Made by a program: the position numbers and the translations under genes
Notes under the pieces: generated by a model
Databases searched by the model: none
Seen by the model: the letters and a program-made list of their open reading frames with translations, nothing else
Told to the model about the DNA's origin: nothing
Source of the DNA: Chryseobacterium gleum
Lineage (GTDB): Bacteria > Bacteroidota > Bacteroidia > Flavobacteriales_C > GCA-002722245
Assembly: GCA_945903925.1 (NCBI GenBank)
Contig: CAMDPJ010000165.1
Coordinates: 1-5,423, forward strand
DNA: 5,423 nt
Direction of reading: 5' to 3'
Shown here: positions 1 through 5,423 of the stretch, in pieces
Position numbering within the stretch: position 1 is the first letter of the stretch
Layout: every line of letters begins with the position of its first letter

Positions 1-284
1 TTTCTGAAATCGCCGTTATCCCCAGTGGACTGTGTATTTAAAGTTCCTGTCAGCGAGCCTTCATCGAAAGGAACCCTAGTAATAATAGCGATATTGTTTT
101 TTTCGCTTTTTCCTGCACCGTAAGAATAAGCTGTATCGAAAAAATTACAACCTAATTCTACAGATCGGTCTAAAGCCATTTCGGTTTCTTTGTCTTCACC
201 ACCGCTCCAACCCGCCATTCACCGCATTCCGCAGCCTATTTCACTTACTTTCCAATTTAATTTTCCAAAGTTTCTATATTGCAA
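1..284 (-). pseudogene. Aldo/keto reductase pseudogene (N-terminal part, internally deleted, with in-frame stop; runs off the left edge)
   Basis: Read on the minus strand from 284, one frame stays homologous to NADPH-dependent aldo/keto reductases (TIM-barrel oxidoreductases of carbonyl substrates) down to the window edge. It gives LQYRNFGKLNWKVSEIGCGM, then R, a TGA stop (219-221), then MAGW and the family signature FFDTAYSYGAGKSE, holding the catalytic Asp and Tyr (codons 50 and 55 counted from 284). Immediately after GKSEK the reading jumps, still in frame, to NNIAIITRVPFDEGSLTG, which in intact relatives lies far downstream near the cofactor-binding half. I estimate from memory that about 140 residues are missing, including the catalytic Lys and His. 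The expected ATG is a TTG (282-284), and the usual Trp-Gly at the stop site is Arg-stop. Three independent lesions make a functional product very unlikely. The gene is divergent from serC. An assembly error could explain the deletion, but less easily all three changes. Confidence 0.88.
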
Positions 285-365
285 ACATAAAGTTTTAAGA
301 AGAAGAGTAGAGTGAAGAGCTGCTAAAATAGAAAAAGTTAGTAATTTCACCGCTCAATATTTTTT

Positions 366-1436
366 ATGGCACAACACATTCACAATTTTAGTTCTGGTCC
401 GTGCATTCTTCCTAAAGAGGTTATGCAAAAAGCGGCTGAGGCAGTTATCGAATACAACAACAGCGGATTATCTATTATTGAAATGTCGCATCGCAGTCCG
501 GAATTCGAAGATGTAATGGCTCAATCTTTTGCCATCTTTCGCGAATTGATGAATGTTCCAGACAATTACGATGTACTATTTTTACAAGGTGGAGCGAGCT
601 TGCAATTTACCATGATACCTCAAAACTTGCTGCCACAAGGCGCTAAGGCGGGTTATGTGAATACAGGTGTATGGGCTACGAAAGCGATTAAGGAAGCAAA
701 AATATATGGTAATCCTATAGAATTGGCTTCTTCTAAAGATGCTAATTTCAATTTCATTCCTAAGGGCTATGAAATTCCAAACGACATTACTTATCTGCAT
801 TTAACAAGCAACAATACCATTTACGGCACACAATACAAATCTTTTCCAGAAACAACTTTACCGTTGATTTGCGATATGTCTTCTGATATCATGAGCAAGG
901 TAATCGACATTTCTAAATTCGATTTAATTTACGCCGGTGCGCAGAAAAATATCGGTCCGGCCGGAGTAGTAATCGTTATAGCCAAAAAAGGAATTTTGGG
1001 TAAAACAGGAAGAGCTATTCCAACGATGATGGATTATCAAACACATATCGAAAACGCATCAATGTTTAACACGCCTCCATGCTTCTCTATTTTCACCAGT
1101 TTACTAACCATGCAATGGGTGAAGAAGATGGGCGGAGTAAAAGCAATTGAGAAATTGAACGAACAAAAAGCACAAATTCTATACGATGAAATCGACAACA
1201 ATCCTTTATTTGTAGGAACAGCAGCTAAAGAAGATCGTTCTTTAATGAATGTTTGTTTTGTGATGAAAGATGCATCGTTAGAGAAAGAATTTTTAGCTCT
1301 TGCCGAAGGTAGAGGTTTGAGTGGTATTAAGGGACATAGAAGTGTTGGTGGATTTAGAGCTTCAATTTATAACGCAATGCCGATTGAGAGCGTACAAGCA
1401 TTAGTAGACGCGATGAGGGATTTCGCGAAAGTGTAG
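366..1436 (+). CDS. serC: Phosphoserine aminotransferase (SerC)
   Basis: Cytosolic PLP enzyme that converts 3-phosphohydroxypyruvate plus glutamate to O-phospho-L-serine and 2-oxoglutarate; family members also act on the 4-phosphohydroxythreonine precursor of pyridoxal phosphate. The 356 residues are full length for this class-V fold. Visible motifs: NFSSGPCILP at 7-16; SHRS with His42-Arg43, the expected substrate-phosphate contacts; LQGGAS at 73-78, the PLP-phosphate loop; Trp103, expected to stack on the PLP ring; Asp170, expected to bind the pyridine nitrogen; YAGAQKNIGPAG at 189-200 with the Schiff-base Lys194; and the C-terminal GHRSVGGFRASIYNA at 323-337. ATG 366 begins the protein where relatives begin. 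It follows a run of T and has no Shine-Dalgarno sequence, as is common in Bacteroidota. The TAG stop (1434-1436) lies inside the left arm of a palindromic element. The serA-like gene follows after 70 bp, and the two probably form a serine-synthesis operon. Confidence 0.97.
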   Translation: MAQHIHNFSSGPCILPKEVMQKAAEAVIEYNNSGLSIIEMSHRSPEFEDVMAQSFAIFRELMNVPDNYDVLFLQGGASLQFTMIPQNLLPQGAKAGYVNTGVWATKAIKEAKIYGNPIELASSKDANFNFIPKGYEIPNDITYLHLTSNNTIYGTQYKSFPETTLPLICDMSSDIMSKVIDISKFDLIYAGAQKNIGPAGVVIVIAKKGILGKTGRAIPTMMDYQTHIENASMFNTPPCFSIFTSLLTMQWVKKMGGVKAIEKLNEQKAQILYDEIDNNPLFVGTAAKEDRSLMNVCFVMKDASLEKEFLALAEGRGLSGIKGHRSVGGFRASIYNAMPIESVQALVDAMRDFAKV

Positions 1437-1496
1437 GGGCGTATTGACATACGCCCACAATAATTGTAATATCCGGAGTATTCAATACGCCCCTAC
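1433..1496. repeat. 64-bp palindromic (REP/MITE-like) element between serC and serA
   Basis: The ends are perfect 15-bp inverted repeats, GTAGGGGCGTATTGA (1433-1447) and TCAATACGCCCCTAC (1482-1496), extendable by two G-T wobble pairs outward in RNA. The interior is also built of small palindromes: the left arm forms its own 8-bp hairpin, GGGCGTAT (1437-1444) with ATACGCCC (1449-1456) and a TGAC loop; ACAAT-A-ATTGT lies at 1457-1467; TCCGGA lies at 1472-1477. I recall GTAGGGGCG...CGCCCCTAC palindromes as scattered intergenic repeats in many bacterial genomes, so this is probably one copy of such a non-autonomous family, but copy number cannot be seen here. It fills most of the serC-serA gap and overlaps the last four bases of serC. 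There is no following T-run, so it is not a typical rho-independent terminator, although the stem could still cause pausing or protect the mRNA 3' end. Confidence 0.85.
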
Positions 1497-1506
1497 GTGA
1501 AGTACT

Positions 1507-2448
1507 ATGATCAATAAAAATATATTAGTGAACGACTCTTTTCATTCTGGTGGTTTGAAACTACTAGAAAGTAAAGGCTTTTCGCTTTTTAAGGGTAGTT
1601 ATGAAGGCGAAGAGCTGGTTCGTTTCATCAATGAAAATAACATCGGTATTTTGTTAGTGCGCAGTGCTACCAAAGTAAATCGAAAAGTTATAGAAGCTTG
1701 TGCAACATTGAAATATGTAGGTAGAGGCGGAGTGGGAATGGATAATGTTGATGAAGTTGCTTGTAAAGAAAAAGGAATAATAGCTTTTAATACTCCTGGC
1801 GGATCTACCACAGCAGTTGCCGAAATGGTATTTGCACATTTGCTTTCCATGTATCGATTTGTTTCCCCTAGCAATCAAATTATCAAAGATGATATTTCGA
1901 AAGTAAAATTTTTGAAAAAAGAATTTTCTTCCGGCCACGAACTCAAAGGAAAAACAATTGGTGTTTGGGGGACAGGAAGAATTGGTAGTGAAGCAGCGCG
2001 ATTGGCTTTGTCGTTTGGAATGAATGTTTTGGCCTACCATCCAACTAAAGCAGATATGAGTGTTGAGTTTGAGATTAGAGGCAAGAAAATAGAGGTGATG
2101 ATTCCCCTTTCATCTTTGGATGAATTTCTGCAAAATTCTGATATTATTTCTTTGCACATTCCGCATCATGATAAGCCAGTAATCACTGCTGATGTGATTA
2201 CAAAAATGAAGGATGGAGTGGTTTTTATCAATACTTCGCGCAGCAGTAATGTTGATGAAGAAGCTCTTTTAGGTGCAATAGAATCAGGAAAAATAGGTAA
2301 AGCTGGTTTAGATGTTTTTTCATCGAAACTAAAAGCAGAATTGTTGAAGCATCCCAATGTTTCTGTTACCCCGCATTTAGGCGCTAGTACAGTTGAAGGT
2401 CAGGAGAAAATATCGATGGAGTTGGCGCGAAAAATTTTAGAGTTTTAA
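1507..2448 (+). CDS. serA: D-3-phosphoglycerate dehydrogenase-type 2-hydroxyacid dehydrogenase (short SerA, no ACT domain)
   Basis: Probably oxidises 3-phosphoglycerate to 3-phosphohydroxypyruvate with NAD+, the first step of serine synthesis, given its place directly after serC. The 313 residues hold the split substrate-binding domain (about 1-100 and 285-313) around the nucleotide-binding domain (about 100-285). There is no C-terminal ACT or ASB domain, so no visible serine-feedback module. Motifs: VRSAT at 51-55 (Arg52, substrate phosphate); GRGGVGMDNVD at 72-82; Rossmann loop GTGRIG at 155-160; catalytic Arg245 in NTSRSSNVDEEAL; catalytic His290 in TPHLGAST. Odd points: the usual DVFxxEP reads DVFSSKL, putting Lys274 where the catalytic Glu belongs (29 residues after the Arg, as in E. 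coli SerA), and the usual Arg-Gly-Gly after the catalytic Arg is Arg-Ser-Ser. The family call is sure; true phosphoglycerate activity is inferred from context and could be wrong. ATG 1507 has only a weak GAAG upstream. Confidence 0.88.
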   Translation: MINKNILVNDSFHSGGLKLLESKGFSLFKGSYEGEELVRFINENNIGILLVRSATKVNRKVIEACATLKYVGRGGVGMDNVDEVACKEKGIIAFNTPGGSTTAVAEMVFAHLLSMYRFVSPSNQIIKDDISKVKFLKKEFSSGHELKGKTIGVWGTGRIGSEAARLALSFGMNVLAYHPTKADMSVEFEIRGKKIEVMIPLSSLDEFLQNSDIISLHIPHHDKPVITADVITKMKDGVVFINTSRSSNVDEEALLGAIESGKIGKAGLDVFSSKLKAELLKHPNVSVTPHLGASTVEGQEKISMELARKILEF

Positions 2449-2469
2449 TTTGTTTGATATTACCCAGTT

Positions 2470-2498
2470 CGTCATTGCGAGTTACCCCGAAGCAACCT
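2470..2498. repeat. Degenerate copy of a CGTCATTGCGAG...CGAAGCAA-type dispersed palindromic repeat
   Basis: CGTCATTGCGAG (2470-2481) is followed seven bases later by CGAAGCAACCT (2488-2498). I recall this pairing (GTCATTGCGAG ... CGAAGCAATCT) as a very common intergenic repeat unit in Bacteroidota and some other bacteria, where ATTGC and GCAAT close a hairpin. Here only TTGC (2475-2478) pairs with GCAA (2492-2495), and the second half has C in place of the usual T, so the copy appears eroded. TTGCGA (2475-2480) can alternatively pair with TCGCAA (2503-2508). It begins 22 bp after the serA stop and is unrelated in sequence to the palindrome between serC and serA. Confidence 0.6.
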
Positions 2499-2538
2499 TA
2501 TGTCGCAAATACAATTCAATAATTTGTGTCATCTTGTC

Positions 2539-2572
2539 CGCATTCTCGCATTGGCATATCCATTGGAACATT
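2539..2572. repeat. Loose CATT-based direct repeats upstream of lon
   Basis: CATT occurs at 2541, 2549, 2561 and 2569 with spacings of 8, 12 and 8. CGCATT appears twice (2539 and 2547) and CATTGG twice (2549 and 2561). This may be a decayed low-complexity tandem array. It is short and imperfect, so chance is a real alternative. The rest of the 2449-2650 spacer holds no open reading frame of note, no clear promoter and no ribosome binding site at a usable distance from lon. Confidence 0.25.
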
Positions 2573-2650
2573 AGTCATCGCTGCTAAAAATTGCCATTAA
2601 AACGAAAAGGAAGTGATGGGGGAGAAAATGTAATGACAAATTGACTTATT

Positions 2651-5068
2651 ATGGAAGAATTCAATATACAACCAATGATCGCGCAAAGTTTGATGGATGA
2701 CGAAACAGAGTTCATTCCATTGTTAACTAGCGACGATGATGAAAATATCAACTCATTTAAAATTCCGAAAGAGCTGCCCTTGCTGCCTTTGAAGAACACT
2801 GTTCTTTTTCCTGGTGTGGTGATTCCAATAACGGTTGGCCGAGATAAATCGATTAAATTGATTCAAGAGGCCTATCGCAAAGACAAGATTATCGCGGTGG
2901 TTTCTCAAAAAGACAACACACAAGAAGAGCCTACTTTCAGCGATTTGAATAAAATTGGTTCTGTGGGTGTGATTATGAAAGTATTAAGAATGCCCGATGG
3001 AAATACTACCGTAATTATTCAAGGAAAAAAGAGAATTGAAGTTACTGGATTGTTGAAAGAAGAGCCTTATATGTTGGGTACGGTGCAAGAAATTGTAGAG
3101 GCAAAACCAAAAGACAACAACAAGAATTTTAATGCTACGGTTTCTTCTTTGAAAGATTTGGCTTTGCAAATTATCAAGCAATCGCCGCATATTCCGAGTG
3201 ATGCTGCTTTCGCTATAAAGAATATTGAGAGTCCGAGTTTCTTAATCAACTTCGTTGCATCTAACATGAATCTTGCTGTTACCGATAAACAGAAGATGTT
3301 AGAAATTGGCGATTTGAGTGATAGAGCCACAGCAGTGCTTGGTCACCTTTCGAAAGAATTGCAAATGCTGGAATTGAAGAACCAAATTCAATCGAAAGTA
3401 AAAACAGGTATCGACGAGCAACAACGTGAATATTTCTTACATCAGCAACTCAAAACCATTCAAGAAGAGTTGGGTGTAAATTCATCTGACCGAGAAGTTG
3501 AAGCGATTAAAGAAAAAGCAAAAACAAAAAAATGGAACACAGAAGCACAACAACATTTCGATAAAGAAATGCAGAAGTTGCAACGTATGAATCCGCAAGC
3601 TTCTGAATATTCAGTGTCTTTGAACTACTTAGATTTGCTAACCGAACTCCCTTGGAATGAATATACCGAAGACGATTTTAATTTGAAGAAAGCAAAGAAG
3701 ATTTTAGATAGAGATCATTTTGGAATGGATGAGGTGAAAGAAAGAATTTTGGAACATTTGGCCGTTCTAAAATTGAAGAAAGACATGAAGGCGCCAATTC
3801 TTTGTTTGTTTGGGCCTCCGGGCGTTGGTAAAACATCTTTAGGTAAATCTATCGCAGAGGCGTTAGGTAGAAAATATGTACGTATGAGTTTGGGTGGTAT
3901 TCGCGATGAGGCTGAGGTGCGCGGTCATCGTAGAACATATATAGGAGCGATGCCTGGCAGAGTGATTCAAAATTTAAAGAAATCTAAATCATCGAATCCT
4001 GTTTTTGTATTGGATGAAATTGATAAAGTAACCAGAGATTCTCATGCTGATCCATCATCGGCTTTGTTAGAGATTTTAGATCCCGAGCAAAACGATAAAT
4101 TCTATGATAACTATGTGGAGATGGATTACGATTTATCGAAAGTGCTTTTCGTAGCTACTGCAAATTCCCTTAGTAACATTCAACCTGCATTGCGCGACCG
4201 ATTGGAAATTATTGAAGTGAGTGGCTATACTGAAGAAGAGAAAATAGAAATTGCGAAGCGACATTTGGTTCCTAAACAAATTTCAGAGCACGGATTAGAA
4301 GAAAATCAAATTGCTTTTACCGATGTTGTTTTACAAGCTATAATTGAAGGCTATACTCGTGAATCGGGTGTGCGTTCTTTGGAAAAAAAGATTGCAAAAG
4401 TGGTGCGTAATCAAGCCAAAAATATTGTGATTGGTAAGAATCCCGAGCAAACTGTTTCTATGAATAATTTGGAAAAAATTCTCGGTCCGGCAAGATTAAA
4501 AGACAAATACGAAGGCAACGATTTTGTGGGAGTAGTTACAGGTTTGGCTTGGACTGCAGTAGGTGGAGATATCCTCTATATTGAAGTAAGTTTAAGCAAA
4601 GGAAAAGGTAAATTAACGCTTACCGGAAACTTGGGTGACGTGATGAAAGAATCGGCTGTTTTGGCTTTAGAGTATTTAAAATCACACGCTGCTGAAAACG
4701 GCATCAACGAAGAAGATTTCGACAATTGGAATGTGCATATTCACGTGCCCGAAGGCGCAACGCCTAAAGACGGACCATCAGCAGGAATAACCATGTTAAC
4801 TGCATTGGCTTCTGTGTTTTCTAAGCGAAAAGTAAAACACAAATTAGCGATGACGGGTGAAATAACTTTGCGTGGTAGAGTGTTGCCTGTTGGTGGAATT
4901 AAGGAAAAAATTCTTGCAGCAAAAAGAGCCAATATCAGCGAAATTATTTTAGCAGAAGAGAACAAAAAAGACATCAAGGAAATCAATGCTAAATACATTA
5001 AAGATTTGAAATTTCATTATGTGAAGAATGCGGGGGAGGTTCTAAAAATAGCGTTGTTAAAGCAATAG
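2651..5068 (+). CDS. lon: ATP-dependent endopeptidase La (Lon protease)
   Basis: Homohexameric cytosolic AAA+ protease that unfolds and degrades misfolded and certain regulatory proteins. The 805 residues are full length for bacterial LonA. Domains: a short acidic leader (1-37), the substrate-binding LON N-domain starting at LPLLPLKNTVLFPG (about 42-235), a charged coiled-coil linker (about 240-340), the AAA+ module (about 345-585) and the S16 protease domain (about 600-805). Key residues: Walker A GPPGVGKT at 388-395; Walker B VFVLDEID at 451-458 with Asp455 and Glu456; sensor-1 Asn505 in ATAN; Arg517 in LRDRLE as arginine finger; Arg575 in RESGVRSLEKKI as sensor 2; the catalytic dyad Ser710 in PKDGPSAG and Lys753, the second Lys of GGIKEK. 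All are intact. ATG 2651 is chosen because an in-frame TGA lies just upstream (2642-2644) and the protein starts as relatives do. There is no Shine-Dalgarno sequence and no recognisable heat-shock promoter. It is convergent with the exonuclease gene. Confidence 0.98.
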   Translation: MEEFNIQPMIAQSLMDDETEFIPLLTSDDDENINSFKIPKELPLLPLKNTVLFPGVVIPITVGRDKSIKLIQEAYRKDKIIAVVSQKDNTQEEPTFSDLNKIGSVGVIMKVLRMPDGNTTVIIQGKKRIEVTGLLKEEPYMLGTVQEIVEAKPKDNNKNFNATVSSLKDLALQIIKQSPHIPSDAAFAIKNIESPSFLINFVASNMNLAVTDKQKMLEIGDLSDRATAVLGHLSKELQMLELKNQIQSKVKTGIDEQQREYFLHQQLKTIQEELGVNSSDREVEAIKEKAKTKKWNTEAQQHFDKEMQKLQRMNPQASEYSVSLNYLDLLTELPWNEYTEDDFNLKKAKKILDRDHFGMDEVKERILEHLAVLKLKKDMKAPILCLFGPPGVGKTSLGKSIAEALGRKYVRMSLGGIRDEAEVRGHRRTYIGAMPGRVIQNLKKSKSSNPVFVLDEIDKVTRDSHADPSSALLEILDPEQNDKFYDNYVEMDYDLSKVLFVATANSLSNIQPALRDRLEIIEVSGYTEEEKIEIAKRHLVPKQISEHGLEENQIAFTDVVLQAIIEGYTRESGVRSLEKKIAKVVRNQAKNIVIGKNPEQTVSMNNLEKILGPARLKDKYEGNDFVGVVTGLAWTAVGGDILYIEVSLSKGKGKLTLTGNLGDVMKESAVLALEYLKSHAAENGINEEDFDNWNVHIHVPEGATPKDGPSAGITMLTALASVFSKRKVKHKLAMTGEITLRGRVLPVGGIKEKILAAKRANISEIILAEENKKDIKEINAKYIKDLKFHYVKNAGEVLKIALLKQ

Positions 5069-5071
5069 GTT

Positions 5072-5423
5072 CTAAGAATTCAATTTATTCTGCAACAATC
5101 TAATTTTAATTTTCTCCAATGCTTTTTTGGTGTACAAAGGAAAATCACCATCCATCATCCAAGCGTAGTAAGATGGCTCTTGTGTCAAAATTAACTCAAC
5201 AGGCTTGCTTTTGTGCTTGCCGAAGTTGAATACCTCAATGTTGTTTTCGTTGAATACAATTCTGCCTGCTAAATCTACATTCTTGTCTCTTTTAGAGAAG
5301 GCCTGTAACTTGGCAACATCGTTCACGATGGGCTTGTATAATTTTTTGTCGGCGTCTTCAATTTGGGTATGCTCGTAACGGTCGAGCATGGCTTCTAAAA
5401 TCTCTAAAGTAGCTTCTGTGTCC
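5072..5423 (-). CDS. 3'-5' exonuclease, DEDDh family with ExoX-like C-terminal domain (C-terminal part only; 5' end beyond the right edge)
   Basis: The frame is open from the window edge (first full codon Asp at 5420-5422) to a TAG at 5072-5074, giving 116 residues. It opens with DTEATLEILEAMLDRYEH, which matches the end of a DnaQ-like DEDDh exonuclease domain; the leading Asp is probably the last metal-binding Asp of the Exo III motif. After a linker comes VFNFGKHKSKPVELILTQEP, then SYYAWMMDGDFPLYTKK, the small ExoX-like C-terminal domain typical of Bacteroidota exonucleases annotated as DNA polymerase III epsilon-like. The Met at 5387-5389 is internal, because the homologous frame continues upstream of it. 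Likely role: removing nucleotides from DNA 3' ends in repair or proofreading; the exact substrate cannot be told from this part. Its stop lies 3 bp from that of lon, tail to tail, with no strong terminator between them. Confidence 0.87.
   Translation of the reverse strand, partial: DTEATLEILEAMLDRYEHTQIEDADKKLYKPIVNDVAKLQAFSKRDKNVDLAGRIVFNENNIEVFNFGKHKSKPVELILTQEPSYYAWMMDGDFPLYTKKALEKIKIRLLQNKLNS

Noticed and set aside
219..221. The TGA in the aldo/keto reductase could be a recoded glycine codon, since glycine is expected at this position and some candidate phyla read UGA as glycine.
   Set aside because: No in-frame TGA occurs in the roughly 1,590 codons of serC, serA, lon and the exonuclease part despite many glycines, all of which use GGN. 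The same pseudogene also carries a large deletion, and the proteins look like Bacteroidota.
282..289. Minus-strand TATGTTTG matches the Bacteroidota -7 promoter consensus TAnnTTTG.
   Set aside because: It overlaps the expected start codon of the pseudogene and has no TTG -33 element at the right distance upstream, so it would start transcription inside the gene.
342..349. TAATTTCA as a possible -7 promoter element for serC.
   Set aside because: It misses the conserved final TTTG, lies too close to the ATG at 366, and has no clear partner element.
1433..1496. The serC-serA palindrome as a rho-independent terminator splitting the operon.
   Set aside because: The stem is strong, but no run of T follows on either strand, and the downstream gene belongs to the same pathway.
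1599..2040. Long minus-strand open frames opposite the serA-like gene.
   Set aside because: They are antisense to a well-supported dehydrogenase, are cysteine- and serine-rich low-complexity translations, and match no family I recognise. The same holds for antisense frames opposite serC and lon.
2603..2633. The purine-rich stretch with GGGGGAG before lon as a ribosome binding site, and the tiny ORF ATG 2616 to TAA 2633.
   Set aside because: The G run ends about 27 bases before the lon ATG, too far for a Shine-Dalgarno, and the five-codon ORF has no supporting evidence.
5075..5091. AGAAT/ATTCT hairpin as a bidirectional terminator for lon and the exonuclease gene.
   Set aside because: Only five AT-rich base pairs with a 7-base loop and no flanking T-run on the lon strand; too weak to call.

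Overview
The window looks like ordinary chromosomal DNA of a member of the Bacteroidota. Three things point there: AT-rich coding sequence, start codons preceded by A/T-rich leaders without a Shine-Dalgarno sequence, and proteins (SerC, a short SerA without an ACT domain, Lon, an ExoX-like exonuclease) whose wording matches Bacteroidota homologues as I remember them. No database search was possible, so the phylum is an inference.

Layout, left to right. (1) Positions 1-284, minus strand: a broken aldo/keto reductase gene. It has an in-frame TGA near its start, a TTG where ATG is expected, and an in-frame internal deletion that removes much of the barrel. It runs off the left edge. (2) 366-1436, plus: serC, phosphoserine aminotransferase. 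(3) 1433-1496: a 64-bp palindromic element with perfect 15-bp inverted ends; its left end supplies the serC stop codon. (4) 1507-2448, plus: a SerA-type 2-hydroxyacid dehydrogenase with an unusual active-site substitution. (5) 2449-2650: a 202-bp spacer with a degenerate copy of a second, different palindromic repeat (CGTCATTGCGAG type) and a loose CATT-rich stretch. (6) 2651-5068, plus: lon, the ATP-dependent protease. (7) 5072-5423, minus: the C-terminal part of a DEDDh 3'-5' exonuclease, convergent with lon with only 3 bp between the stop codons; it runs off the right edge.

serC and serA encode consecutive steps of serine synthesis from 3-phosphoglycerate (SerA makes 3-phosphohydroxypyruvate, SerC transaminates it to phosphoserine) and probably form one transcription unit despite the palindrome between them. 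Lon and the exonuclease are housekeeping functions with no evident link to that pathway.

I see no undescribed multi-gene system here. The items most worth a second look are the catalytic Glu-to-Lys change in the SerA-like protein, the palindrome fused to the serC stop codon, and the decayed aldo/keto reductase. No tRNA, rRNA, CRISPR array, insertion-sequence gene or convincing rho-independent terminator was seen.
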